Shown here: positions 1-11,650 of the stretch, piece after piece
Layout of the letters: every line of letters begins with the position of its first letter
Numbering within the stretch: the first letter of the stretch is position 1
NCBI RefSeq assembly: GCF_040183065.1
Contig: NC_091117.1
Span: 100,877,001-100,941,000, forward strand
DNA from: Periplaneta americana
Taxonomy: Eukaryota; Arthropoda; Insecta; Blattodea; Blattidae
Direction: 5' to 3'
Length of the DNA: 64,000 nt
Made by a program: the position numbers and the translations under genes
Notes under the pieces: model-generated
What the model was told of the DNA's origin: nothing
Database searches by the model: none
What the model saw: the letters and a program-made list of their open reading frames with translations, nothing else

Positions 1-516
<516 letters not shown>

Positions 517-634
517 AAATTGTGTTTTGTTGAAACTACATTGGAAGATAAGGTACGTCCATTATATTTTTTGTTTAGTTTGATTAAAATGTACCAATAT
601 TTAACGTACATAGTCATTTTTTTATAATTTTAAG

Positions 635-694
635 TCCATATTTAATTCCATATTTTGGTAAAAATCCATATTTAATTCCATATTTTGGTAAAAA
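635..694. repeat. 30-bp direct tandem duplication
   Basis: Two head-to-tail copies of a 30-bp unit starting TCCATATTTAATTCC and ending GGTAAAAA lie side by side in the hAT 3' non-coding end. Confidence 0.85.
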
Positions 695-753
695 TAACTA
701 CATATATATTTACATATTTCATATATTTTTAGTCCATATAAATCCGTTCCCTG

Positions 754-1410
754 GTAATGAGCAAACTCCGGATTCTCAGGTTCGAACCAATTTTGTTGCT
801 ATCTTGTTACTCTCGAAATATTGCTTTTCTTATTCGTTTTATGTAGCAAACAGTAACTTCTTAAATTCAATATGACCTAAGAAGACCTAATTCGTAGGTT
901 AGGATTTAAAATATCCTAAAGAGAGGCAATCTTTACCAAGCCGTTGCAATATATTAACAGTAGGCCTATGTTGTTCATTTTTATTTTTTTCCCGTAAAAT
1001 AATATAAATTCCTAAACATAAGGTTTAAAATCCTAGAACATAAATTGGAAAACATGATTTCAGTTTCTTAAACCTATAAATTCTGCGCTTGGTAATGAGA
1101 TACGTCACAGGCCTTATATTTTTATATTCTTATCAGTCACGTCTTGGCCTCCTCAACTTTCAAACCCACCGTCCGCTACTGCAGTCCAACCAATTAGAAT
1201 AAGGTAACTTGTAGGTCTGATATTTTGAAATTATCTGATTTGACGCCTTTTTCAAGTAATTTTCCTGTAGGTGGCAGCAGCATCGACAGACTATACTCTT
1301 TGCCAACGAGCATAACTCTCTTTGCATACTAATATCAAATTCACATTTTGTGCGGTCTTTTTATGTATTTGCGTAATAATTATAGTTTTCTTGGCTTTCA
1401 TATGTAATTG
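754..1410. other. no gene recognised
   Basis: A+T-rich sequence without a convincing open frame. A B-box-like GGTTCGAACC near 780 hints at an old tRNA-derived fragment, but no A box or tail is seen. Confidence 0.5.
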
Positions 1411-1543
1411 AAGTCCGGTTCAGACGGTGCGTGTTTCTGTGATGGATTCCAACGTGGCTGCGCGGATGGGTAGCCTGCGTGGTCACGCGCCGGAAGTAAT
1501 GGGCTCTGGTGCCTCAGTGGATGCCTAGCTTGCTGGCAACGAG
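1411..1543 (+). repeat. dispersed repeat, copy 1 (GGTTCAGACGGTGCGTG family)
   Basis: The block running from GGTTCAGACGGTGCGTG through GGCTGCGCGGATGGG to CTAGCTTGCTGG recurs at 31532-31696 and, inverted and shorter, at 37898-37948. In this window each copy abuts a transposon insertion, so it looks like a moderately repeated unit used repeatedly as target. It is more G+C-rich than its surroundings. Confidence 0.75.
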
Positions 1544-2443
1544 TTAGATACCACAGTCTAATAGATACAGTCACGCAACTCATACGTATAAAATATGCCA
1601 ACATTTGACAGCTGGCGCGACAGTTGCCCTCTAGCGGCAGGCAAGTTAAAAGTGTGCACACGACATATGATAACACATCAGAAAACGGATTTTGCGTAAT
1701 TTATTTTATATTTTAATGCTATACAATAAGTGTATATGGTTCTTATTAATTCTACTTTAGAATCCTGGAAGAATTTCACACGCAGTTAATCTACAAGTTT
1801 CAGAAGCTGGGAATAAACGTAATTCTTTCTGCTCCTTACAACTGAATCATGGCCCTGATCACGTATCATGGTTTTAAATAATATAATTGTTTGTACGTGG
1901 TCGGTTAATTCAATTCATTCCTAAATATATTTATGAATCACTGGAACTTTGTATATCCTGTGAGAAGAGTAAAAATTACGTAGCAGCTTCAAAATTGTAG
2001 GGAATATCTCGTAGGGTACATCGCATGGTGAACTCCTCTCCCTATTTCCTGAGAAATTAACGATTTTGCATACCGCAAATTGGGGTAAACTCGGCCGCTG
2101 AGGTAAACTTGAAAATAAATAAAAGGGGAGGATTTAAACATTAATATGAAATTCATTATTTTTCCATTTCTTAACAACCGATATTTCCTTTATTATTTTG
2201 AGTCACAAATAGTGCTGATGTTATGGTTTAAATTTTTATGGCAAGTTTACCGCATTTTACATTACATTTCCAGTTTTCACACATAATGCCTAATTTGAAC
2301 ATATCATACCCATAAATACGTAATTTACATGCACTTATTGTTAATATGACGTAGGTGAGAACAAATAAATGAACACACAATTTTGTTGAAAAAATGGTAA
2401 CTTCAATTAACTCAGAAAATGTAGGCCTAATTTTATTTTCAGA

Positions 2444-2638
2444 GCAGAAGTGGTGTAAGTCAAAAATGGGTAATGAGGGGTTAAAGTAAACATTCTGTAA
2501 TATACAGCGCAAAGCGGCAGTTAATATTGAATGTATTTAAACTATTAATAGTCAGTGAATAGCACGAAAGATATATTAATCGCTACTTTGCGCTGTATTT
2601 TACAGAATTTTTACTTTAAACCTCATTACCACTTCTGC
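2444..2638. repeat. 195-bp foldback MITE
   Basis: GCAGAAGTGGTRTAAG at the left is mirrored by CTCATTACCACTTCTGC at the right, and the inner parts GTAATATACAGCGCAAAG / CTTTGCGCTGTATTTTAC also pair. The arms are about 70 bp with mismatches. It lies inside the 1552-3460 element. No superfamily is assigned. Confidence 0.75.
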
Positions 2639-3199
2639 ACTGAATGGCTCAAATAATGACTGGGAATGTAAAATCAACACCAATAACAGTCATGCAAATT
2701 ATTGCAGAAAAGATTGCTTTTTATATTAAATTTAAAAAGGCTCTTTTATTTCTTGAGAACTTAATACGTCTGCCACATGAATCTACACGAAGACATCAGA
2801 AATTTATCGACATAGTTTGGATTTATTCAAGAAGTGAATATTTTGCAAAAGGATTACTATACTCCATGAATTCTTGCAAAATTAACACCATGATACCTAC
2901 TTGAATGGTATATAACATTCAACTTTTGAAAAATATAAAGAAAAAAACACGAATACAAAAATTATGGAATTACTTGCATTAAAAACTGTAGATACATTAT
3001 CCAAAATCGGAATGGTTACACATTTACACATGATCTCTGCAAAACAATAATATACTGTAACAGGTATTTACTTTGTTTTTATTTAAACTCTCCTTCCTGA
3101 CATACAAATAGGTAACTGATAAGTAATAAAATAGTGTTTTATAGAACACAATACGTAGGCTACCTACAACGTGGATTATTGGTTTTGACTGAGTTATGG

Positions 3200-3305
3200 T
3201 TTTCTCTTGGTCTTTAGGGAATCTGAAAAACGACAAATTCGGAGATTTAAACTTGTTGTTACTGCAATTTTCATCATTGCACACATTGCCTTTATTCCGA
3301 CGCAT
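3200..3305 (-). pseudogene. THAP zinc-finger first exon (remnant)
   Basis: Reading from the ATG at 3305 the peptide has VCNDENCSNN, a gap, then SFFRFPKDQE: the C-x4-C pair, the following Asn and the FRFPK motif of a THAP domain N-terminal half. THAP domains bind the terminal DNA of P-type transposons. The second half (C-x2-H) was not found downstream on this strand, so the gene is incomplete, or the exons are lost to an internal deletion. It sits near the right end of the 1552-3460 element, as the first exon does in related elements. Confidence 0.55.
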
Positions 3306-3490
3306 GATTAAAACGTTATTATAACATATCGCATCCCTTTAAAGCATGTGCTGGCTGTATCAACCCTATGACCAGTGCCTTGCCTGCCGCTTGGGCGCTA
3401 GTGTCGCGAATGTTGGCAAAAAAAGTGTTGAAGTTGCGCGACTGTATCTATTAGACTGTGTTAGATACTATAGAGAGGCTAAAGACTTCT

Positions 3491-3588
3491 GATAAGCGCT
3501 CCTTTCGGAGGTCAACAGTACTATGGATCGTTCCCTACAAAACATGGCGGTCTATAGTACCACCAGCCTCCGCAAAGAGTGCTTATCA
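3491..3588. repeat. 98-bp hairpin next to the left TIR
   Basis: GATAAGCGCTCCTTTCGGAGG pairs, with mismatches, with CCTCCGCAAAGAGTGCTTATC about 55 bases downstream, and the intervening AGTACTATGG / CTATAGTACC also pair. The left half recurs as part of the 77-bp insertion at 25580-25656. Confidence 0.7.
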
Positions 3589-3695
3589 AAGGTACACTGC
3601 CTCTTTGAATGATAAGGTGTCCCGTAGTTTCCAATGAATACTTTATTTCACATTCATGTATGATGCACTTTCAATAATAATATTTCACAACATAT

Positions 3696-3696
3696 A

Positions 3697-3750
<54 letters not shown>
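3696..3750. repeat. (ATT)n microsatellite
   Basis: About 18 perfect ATT units. Confidence 0.95.
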
Positions 3751-5228
3751 TGTAGACTTGGGTCAGTGGAAGAGCAGGCCTTAACTCTGCCAGGTAAAAT
3801 AAAATAAATTATATTTTTCGGATACATCAATATTTAATTTAAACATTTCGCTATAGGTTTTGTAAAAAGCTGATTTATAAATGAAAGCGTAATAATTAAG
3901 ACTTTAAAATTTCCAAAAATGTCTCATTCCCTCGGATTTAAATTAAATGTACCGTAAATCATAATATTCGTTTCTGGATAATTAACCCCTCTCAATACAA
4001 GTACCATTGCCCCAGAGAATTATAAGATAAGACGGACTGAGCATAAGCGAAATATCTGTATTAATAAGTTTGTACCATCAAGAGTTTAGTATTTATTGTG
4101 TTTATAGGGCCTACTCCAATTTCCTTTTTATTAATGCGTAGGGCTCTTTTTGTTAACAAAGAGGAAAGTTAGCACTTGCATCGCACACAATTTGTCATTA
4201 TTGTTCAAAATAATGTAAGAACAGTTTTATTCTGAAAAAGCCTCTGCTTAGTTGCGAGACACGTGTGAGATGAATATTTGTTTCAAATTATATTAGACTA
4301 CACGATGTCTCCATCACGCGAAAAGAAGTGCACCTAGCTGTGGCTCCTGTTGTTTCTGATAACAATGTTATCGTAAGTATCTTATCGTTTTAATAAATGT
4401 GGTGAGTTATGATCACGAGTAATTTTCTTTAATTATTATGTTGCATGCTAAGAGGTTATTTGTAGTTTTAATAATTGCAGTTTTCAAAAGTTCTCTGTGT
4501 TAATTCCAATTTCAAATGAATTTTTCTCAATAACTTAATTATTGGATTTTTTTTTTAATTTTCGCCACTACTTTTCCTATATTTTACTCATATTAATTAC
4601 ATACGTCGTCTCTCTTGAAATCACCTGGTGAGCACTGAATTACATGATTTCATATTAGGTGAGATTAGCTGTAAGGTCATTAAATTTGTGACGAAGTCAA
4701 AAAATTATTTATTTTTCTTCTACCGAATACATTCATCCGTCTTTAGGTGCTTTGCTTTGGTTGCATTGAGTATAGCTTGTCATTTAATATCTGGGCTATA
4801 TTTAGTGAAAGTAATAAAACATAGGCCTACAGCTGTTATAAAACGTAAAGTTTTGTGTGTATTTTACTTTTTACTTATTAACATAGTCTTAACATGTAAC
4901 TCAGTTCACAATAATACTAACTTCATCACAGTCTTTTCCTACAACATCCGAGCCACGCCCCTTTGTTTTGACTAACCAAAATATGGCGGACCAATGTTCA
5001 ATTGTCTTCAACTTTCAGAAGTCTTTGGCCTCTCTATAGTATCTAGCTCGTTGGTAGTGACAGTATGGTACAGTAAATATGGCGATATCAATAATCACAG
5101 TGCATGTCATTTAAAAGTATATGGATATATTGGGATTATTAAACCCAGTAATGATCTCGCTAAATGGATTACCGGTATAATCGATGCAACGCGAGACTAC
5201 ATTCTAAGGCATGAAATAACACAAAATA

Positions 5229-6480
5229 TTGATGAAAATTATGATTGTACCAGGGCGACAGTACTCGGATACCGCCAGATACCTTTCGCGATCACTATTC
5301 ATCCGAACTTTAATTAATGGTGAAACGCGGTCTAGATCATGGTTAGTGTTTTCTAATACTAAATGCTCAGTTTATTGTGCTTCCTGTAGGCTCTTCACAG
5401 AGACATATACCTTAGCAACAGAAGGTTATAATAACTGGAAAAATTGTTAGTGTTTTCTGTAACTAAATGCTCAGTTTATTGTGCTTCCTGTAGCTTCTTC
5501 ACAAAGACATCTACCTTAGCAACAGAAGGTTATAATAACTGGAAAAACGCAAACCAAAGTATGAAAATTCCTATGAACATAAATGTGCAATCACAACAAT
5601 GTTGGCTAGAAAAAATACGATAGAAAGAATTAATAGGGTTTTGCTACTTCAATTAGAAGAAGAAATTATGTTTTGGATGGAAGTTCTAAAGCATATAGTA
5701 GCAACACTAAAATCATTTGCTGTACGTGGTTTGCCGTTTAGAGGCTCAAATGAAAAAAATGGTTCGAATATTATAGTGGAAATTATAAATCATGTCGTTA
5801 GAACTGATTGCGCAGTTCGACCCATTTCCCTCTGAGCATATAAAGAGATATGATAAAATGGCGGCACAACATCGTATTTGTCATCAAAAATTTGAGATTT
5901 GTTCATTAAAATAATGTCCCTGGAAGTGATAAATTTTATAGTGAAAGAAATAATAGCAGCTAAGTATTTTTCAATAATTTTAGATTCTATTCATGACATT
6001 ACACATACAGACCAATTAGCATTCATCATTCGATACTTAACTGAATGCGGATCACCAGTTGGTAGATAGTGCTCAATCCTTTGATAACGTTAATATTATG
6101 TCAGGCATAATCAGGTCTTCACGCGCGAATTTATGACTTAAATCTCCTCATTTTGTAGGCCTATGTTCCATGCTCAGCTCATTCTCCCAATCTTGTTGGT
6201 TCTTCTACTATGAGATGTATGCACATAGTAAACTTCTTTGGTGTTGTTCAGGAGCTATATAGCTTTTCCTCAATGTCCACAAACAGGTGGAAATTTATCT
6301 CATCTGAAACCAAATTCTAGGGTGTTGAGAAACCTTTCCAAAACAAGATGATCGGATAAGCACGATGCTTGTAGTAGTTTGTGTTCTTCATAGTCAGAGA
6401 TCCAATCAGCTATAATTGCAAAATCTAAACACAACAAAGAGAAATCACTTATTCGTTCTGAAGCTTCAGGACTTCATGAG
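5229..6480 (+). pseudogene. hAT transposase, ZMYM1/TTF-zinc-finger type, decayed
   Basis: Translation in shifting frames gives, in order: SWLVFSNTKCSVYCASC (TTF-type zinc finger, 5330-5400); ATEGYNNWKN; EVLKHIVATLKSFAVRGLPF then RGSNE (5680-5750); AKYFSIILDSIHDIT then HTDQLAF (5960-6020), which aligns with the first catalytic Asp region of this transposase class; and NRWKFISSETKF (6285-6310). Stops and frameshifts separate the blocks, so it is not functional. The zinc-finger block is duplicated in tandem. The hAT/DUF4371 assignment rests on order and spacing of these blocks. Neither terminus was located. Confidence 0.65.
5342..5549. repeat. 104-bp tandem duplication inside the zinc-finger exon
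   Basis: Two adjacent copies of a 104-bp unit beginning GTTAGTGTTTTCT and ending ATAACTGGAAAAA differ at only a few positions. The duplication repeats the cysteine-containing zinc-finger segment of the hAT pseudogene. Confidence 0.9.
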
Positions 6481-7740
6481 TCGCTCCAAAATTAGGAGAT
6501 CTGGGGCCTATTTCATAAAACTTCACAATGGCATATATTATGTCATTCTGAAAAGTAACAAATTACGACTCTAAAAATTGTCAAATTTCTGTTTCATAAA
6601 ACATTCCGCCTGTGAGAAAAAATCGTGACAATTTGTCAGATTCCTATTTCATAAAATTTTTACCATTTTAGAATTCGTCAAGACTTTTCTGACATATTTT
6701 ATTTTATGAAACAGAAAAGTGTTAGTGTTGACAATATTTGTCTACATGTTTCTACATATTTGTAGATTTTTCATTAAGTTATGACTCCTCATGTTTCGTA
6801 TGTCATAGGAAGTTAACAATTTATTGTTGCAGTAGTTGGGCCATATTGTAATTGAGACTTGAATATTGGTGTGGATTTTAGGGAAAATACTTTATTTTAA
6901 GTAAGTCATGCTCAATACTAGCAGCGGTAGCAGCAGCAGTAGAGAAAATAATGATTATAGGGGGAACCACGTAGGACAATGTTTTTAAAGAAAGGATATA
7001 TCTAAATTACATTTTCACTGAATTTGTATTCATAGATAATATTCGTATTAGCAAAACATCAGCTGAAAATATAATGACCAAAATAGGAGATTTGCTGCAC
7101 AAAACAAAAAGAAATAAAACATTTGATTAAAAAATAATTATATATTCTTACACTGGATGGGAACTGGAGCTCAATATCAGTTAACTGCCGATGCACAGTA
7201 TATAGCTTATCGAAATCATTCCTCAGCTCTTCATGAGAGCATGCAATTTGCCAAGAGTTGATGAAATTATCGATGGTTCCTTAATAAAAAAATGGATGCT
7301 TCCTTTGAAAATGAGGCTACAATTGTTGATAGGAATATCGTCGCTTTTTTAGTCAACAATCAGGTAATTTAATTTTAACACAGTAAAGTAGTTATAAAGT
7401 TAATCTGTGATTGAAAATTATCTTCGTTCGACAACGTTGTAGGAGATGCTGAATACTATGTCTATTCTTTGCATTGAATCCGATGTGCTTCGTCAGATCG
7501 ACTTAGATGACATCATCAATCTGTGAAGAAAGTGAGAAGGAAATCTCTATAATGCACAAGTAAGAAGATTGTATTTTGAATCCAGTAATTCATTGTTTTC
7601 TGAATTGTAACATTTCATTTAAAAATAATTTAAACTATACATGAACTGTATAATAACTCCTTATAAATTATTTGTGGGAGTTAGGGGACGAGAAATTTTA
7701 GCACAGCCTCTGGTAGCACTATACCTAAATCCGGCCCTGG
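6481..7740. other. decayed DNA-transposon material, possible Harbinger remnant
   Basis: GGGGCCTATTTCATAAAACT at about 6505, followed by repeated ATTTCATAAAA motifs, resembles Harbinger-type termini. At 7163-7200 the plus strand reads WMGTGAQYQLTADAQ, reminiscent of the helix-turn-helix region of Harbinger transposases, but the frame breaks at once. At 7700-7739 the complement of CAGGGCCGGATTTAGG looks like a lone hAT-type end. No gene is intact. Confidence 0.3.
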
Positions 7741-8554
7741 CTGTTCCTATACTGACACTCCTATGAAATCACCAAGAGCAAGCAGCATGCCTCCGAGAGT
7801 ATAAAAATTGTAGGGTTAAAATTGGTGATACAGGACAATTTTTTAAAACAAATTTATTTTTTTGAAATTAGTGAACTATTAATTAACAGAAAAGACATAG
7901 AATCATATCAAATAACTTAATATCATGAAATGAGAACTTATCTCTCCGTCTTGTGACAAATTTCTTCATGAATAAGACCAAGAAGTAATATTACTGAAGG
8001 TTTTGTCAAGCGGAATCACTTAAAAAAAAGCTCTTGATGGTCCAAACTTTTTAAATAATTTCTCCATGTTTTGAATATTTTAGGTCTTCCTACATTATCT
8101 CAAGCTGTTCATCATGAGTATCATTTTCAATGGAAACTATATGATTTCTTTTCGTCATTTTATTCAGTTGACGACAATATAATATAACGAACTTTTTTTT
8201 TTCTATTAATGCTTTACTGGAAGATATACTGCGGTAAAGATAAGTTCCGGTTAGGCGATATTTTACCGGGAAATGAGTTCTAACCGGGCATTGTAAAACC
8301 AAACCGTTGGTAAAGTCCCAATAAAAGTAATCGTATAGGCCTACTTATATTTAGCTGGCGATCGTAAAAATGGGTCTAAAGTGTTATAGCTAACTTTCTT
8401 AAGGGGAAACGACCATTTGCAGTCTCGTGCCTTGCTGCGTTATTGTAAGTGCAAACGAATTATCGAAACTGTCTTTACTAATTTGCAAATAGTATTGAAA
8501 AATTTACTATTATATTCTTTCAAACTATTGAACAACTTATAAAATTGTCCATTC
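7741..8554. other. no gene recognised
   Basis: A+T-rich sequence with only short open frames, none with a recognisable motif. Confidence 0.5.
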
Positions 8555-8569
8555 AAAAATCTCGAGCTT

Positions 8570-8751
8570 GGGCGTGGGTTCGATTCCCCATTGGACTTAT
8601 TATATCTGGTTGGGTTTTTCCGAAGCTTTTCCCAACTGTAAGGCGAACGTCAGGTAATCTATGGCGAATCTTCGGTCTCAACCCGCTATCATCAATCCCA
8701 TCGACCTAAATAACCGAGTAGTTGATACAGCGTCGTTAAATAACCAACTAA
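8570..8751 (+). mobile_element. tRNA-derived SINE, 5' truncated, with 15-bp TSD
   Basis: The insert begins in the B box (GTGGGTTCGATTCCCC), continues through TATCTGGTTGGGTTTTTCCG and ends CGTCGTTAAATAACCAACTA plus an A run. AAAAATCTCGAGCTT is present immediately on both sides (8555-8569 and 8752-8766), a perfect 15-bp target duplication typical of LINE-driven insertion. The middle segment is shared with the SINE at 41583-41880. Confidence 0.85.
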
Positions 8752-9333
8752 AAAAATCTCGAGCTTATAATTGGATACACTCCTATTTTTCCTTTATCTA
8801 TTAAGGAGATTACAGTGCTAATGCATACTACTTCCACAAAATCCGTTGCGAAATACGATTAATAATCGCATATGCGCGCCAGTCAAGGTCTACAATTAAA
8901 CTTTTTGCCAATGGAATTTTTAATCGCTACTAGTGTCAAGTTCCCACACTGCCAGCTGCGCAGAAGATACGACTGGACCCAAATTGAAGCGATCGCTCGC
9001 CACCATCTTGAGGCCATGACGATAGCGGACGGAAAGCAATGCTGATAGAACGCAATCGTAAAACAAACTAATATTTATTACTATACAACATAAAAACAAC
9101 CAAACATGAGCCTAAGAGTAACAAGAATAAAGACAAATATAACTAGTAAAACATAATTACCTGCATTCTTGTGGTATAACATCAAATAATGAAAGATATT
9201 AATGCTGCAACTGTCAGTCAATAATCTTCGTCGTCTTTGTGACTTGGGCGTATTTATATTTACATAATTAATCATATCCGTTGGATGGGCTTCCTGAAAT
9301 ATATTTCAATAATCGAGTGAGAACATTAACTTA

Positions 9334-10302
9334 GGCCCAATTGTATAAAACTCCCTGACTAAAGATCAACTTTGATCGAAGATCGAAAAGTGAGCCGAGT
9401 TCAGACACTTCTTCTATTGTATAAAACTTTTCTGCGATCAAATTACCTTGGTTCAAATGCAATCTAAGTTGACGTGAAAAGGATTTGGCAACATCGCATA
9501 AACAGGTGAAATACGTGATGCGCGGACAGGTTTCAGTGTTGCCAATCTAGCGACTTTAACTCTTTTTCAACAACAATTTCTTTTAACTTTTATATTGCTT
9601 AAATAGGGATTTAGTGATCTTTTTAGCACCCCATAGTGACAAAATTTAATCTTTCTTTGTTGATAATGAGTAATCTAGCGACTTTACAACTACGTTTTGG
9701 CGACGTTTCGTACACTCTGTTGGAGACACTGGTTTTTTGTGCAATGTAAATAATGGCGGACAATAAGAAGAAGGTTGACTGTTCTCCGAGTTGTTATCAT
9801 GTTATGGTGTTTGATACTGCTAAACATAATAAAGCTTTATAAAACGACAATTTTCGTTTAGTAATACAGTTAATTGAAAATTTATGAATGTACTTATCAT
9901 ATCCATTAATAATTAATGGTTGTTATAAACATAATATAATTATAGGTTATGTTATTTGTTACTGCTGAACACGATAGAGCCTTACAAAATATAAGATTGT
10001 TTGTGTATTAAGGCAAGAAATTGAAATAAATATATATAAATGTACATATCATATCTATTAATATTAATAATAATGGATATTTTATTTGCACAATCTGTCA
10101 CTCGTATATTTCAAACAGAAAAGAAATAACTGAACTTGGATCATCTACTTTAATCGGAGAAATTTCTTCAGTCAAAGTTGACTTTAGTTTGAGACAAATT
10201 AATCTCAGATTAGACTTTATATAACACAAAATTCCAAGTTCAGCTGAAACAAGGATCAATTTAACCTCTGATCTAAGATTAAATGGTTTATACTATCGGG
10301 CC
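9334..10302. mobile_element. Harbinger-like non-autonomous element, 969 bp
   Basis: Left end GGCCCAATTGTATAAAAC is mirrored by the complement of GGCCCGATAGTATAAACC at the right. TTA lies directly outside each end, agreeing with the 3-bp TTA/TAA duplication of PIF/Harbinger elements. Subterminal regions share GATCAACTTTGATC-like palindromes. No transposase frame is present. Confidence 0.6.
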
Positions 10303-10801
10303 TTAATCTTGCACATTGTGTGCATCTTGCGGTCGTGAAAAATAGCGGACGAAAAGTAATGCTGATAGAACGCAACCGCAAAAGACACTGAGATTTATTA
10401 CTATACCATAAAAACAACCAAGCATAAGCTAAAAGAATAACAAGGATAAAAACAAATATGAAGAGTGAAACGTAATCACCTGCATCCCTTCTTGCTGTAT
10501 TGTACCATGTACGTAAGGTATTGACATGTGGTAAAGAATTATTTAGATTCTGCCTGAGATATTCATATGCAGCTGGTGAATAAAAGTGCATTGTTATGGC
10601 AAACTTCTTAAGTATATCAGAATATTCACCCTTCTGTTCCCCGGCTGCTCTAGAAATGATATCTAACATCACATCCTGCATGACTGATAGTGTGTGCTCA
10701 GTGGCAAGATTTTTTCTTTCAATGCTTTTACTGCTACTTTCAATTTGTTGATTGAACCCTCTTGTTTGTGAGTTTTCTTTCTGTATGTAGAATTTAGACA
10801 T
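10256..10801 (-). pseudogene. P-like transposase, internal exon fragment
   Basis: From residue 60 to 105 the frame has the block EYSDILKKFAITMHFYSPAA followed by YEYLRQ and LPHVNTLRTWY, the conserved region found in THAP9/P-element transposases ahead of the catalytic core. After NTARRDAGDYV the frame runs into hydrophobic, intron-like sequence; GATGCAG|GTGATT looks like the splice donor. The last 50 codons read through the terminus of the inserted Harbinger-like element, so they are not native. The N-terminal residues 10-40 (NSQTRGFNQQIESSSK) resemble the coiled linker that follows THAP. The catalytic core is missing. Confidence 0.6.
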
Positions 10802-11264
10802 CTTAAATTTTCAATTTGTTCATTCTTTCTTTCCAGCTCTTTTTCCATTAATTTACTTTTTTTTTTTTTCTGGGACTAAGAGCATAGTTGTACTCTGTTA
10901 CGACCTGATCAGTATTTATTAAAATAGTACCACTGTTACTTTCTTCATTTGTTTCATGTTTATCTGATTCTAATGATCTCTTTCATACTCTACGGGGTGG
11001 TTGTTCAATCTGAAATAAATTTTAGAAGTGGTAAGAATTCTGAATTTGGACATACGGGTTCCAACACATAAAAAAACCTTAACTTATGAGCATTTTAATT
11101 ATGATTTGCAAAATATAGACATGGATCTACTGTATGTTATAAGTAACTTTCAGTACCGTACTTCAGATATAAGTTACAAATAAATGAACATAAAAAATAA
11201 ACATTATTTTAAAGGTCAAAAATCTAACTAGGCTATGGCCTTTTACATCTTATTTTATAATTAC

Positions 11265-11650
11265 CTTTGTGAGATGGGCTGGAAAATTAAAAACTGATGG
11301 AACTGCGTCAGCTTTCAGTAACTTATTACCATTAGACTTCAAGAAACAAGATTCTATAAAATGAACTGAACAAAGCCTGTGGTGAATTGATGGTATAAAT
11401 ATATCGCGTTTAACAGCATATAACCATTTACTGAGAAGCTCATGCTTTTGCAAAGGAAACCTAAAAAGAAAGTTTGCGCTTACTCCTATAAAACATTCTC
11501 TTCTATTAACACAATAAATATGTACTAATGTTCTCAGTCATTTTACAATATCCTAATACAATATATGTAACTAACTTACTTGTGAAAAGAAATTTCCGAA
11601 TCCTTCTTACGTCGATTCGTACAGTTGTATGCGGCACAACTATGCACCAT
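11265..11650 (-). pseudogene. THAP zinc-finger domain, two exons with an intron
   Basis: Exon 1 (11650-11580) starts at an ATG and reads MVHSCAAYNCTNRRKK to SFH; exon 2 (11460-11265) continues KFPLQKHELLSKW, then IPSIHHRLCSVHF and ADAVPSVFNFPA. Together this is a complete THAP domain: C-x4-C, the FP motif, Trp, C-x2-H and the terminal AVPSIF-type box. The 119-bp intron 11461-11579 has a GTAAGT donor and a pyrimidine-rich CTTTTTAG acceptor and keeps the frame. A donor AAG|GTAATT closes exon 2. Downstream coding (10990-10810) has stops, so the gene as a whole is dead although this domain is intact. THAP domains direct P-type transposases to element ends. Confidence 0.75.

Larger units (their letters stand above)
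1552..3460 (-). mobile_element. THAP-encoding TIR transposon, 1.9 kb, with perfect 8-bp TSD
   Basis: The termini are CACAGTCTAATAGATACAGT and its inverted partner ending ATTAGACTGTG. The 8 bases TTAGATAC occur immediately outside both ends (1544-1551 and 3461-3468), a perfect target duplication. An 8-bp TSD and a THAP-like exon on the minus strand fit the P-element superfamily; hAT also makes 8-bp TSDs, so the superfamily rests on the THAP exon. The same termini reappear in the element at 34951-35919. The insertion lies within the terminus of a second element whose remainder is 3461-5047. Confidence 0.8.
3461..5047. mobile_element. TIR element (non-autonomous), host of the 1552-3460 insertion
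   Basis: TAGATACTATAGAGAGGCTA followed by AAGACTTCTGA near 3462 is inverted at 5018-5045 (TCAGAAGTCTT, then CCTCTCTATAGTATCTA). Across the 1552-3460 insertion the left arm extends into CAACGAG at about 1537-1543, matching CTCGTTG at the right end, so the pre-insertion element was about 1.6 kb. No open frame of note is inside. The right subterminal part (CCAATGTTCAATTG next to ATGGCGG) resembles the subterminal motif of the THAP elements elsewhere in the window. Confidence 0.65.

Noticed and set aside
1398..1676. 92-codon minus frame over the dispersed repeat
   Set aside because: Repeat copies at 31532 and 37898 do not preserve the frame.
7100..7400. Harbinger transposase
   Set aside because: Only about 15 residues look similar before the frame breaks; kept as a weak remark in the region entry.
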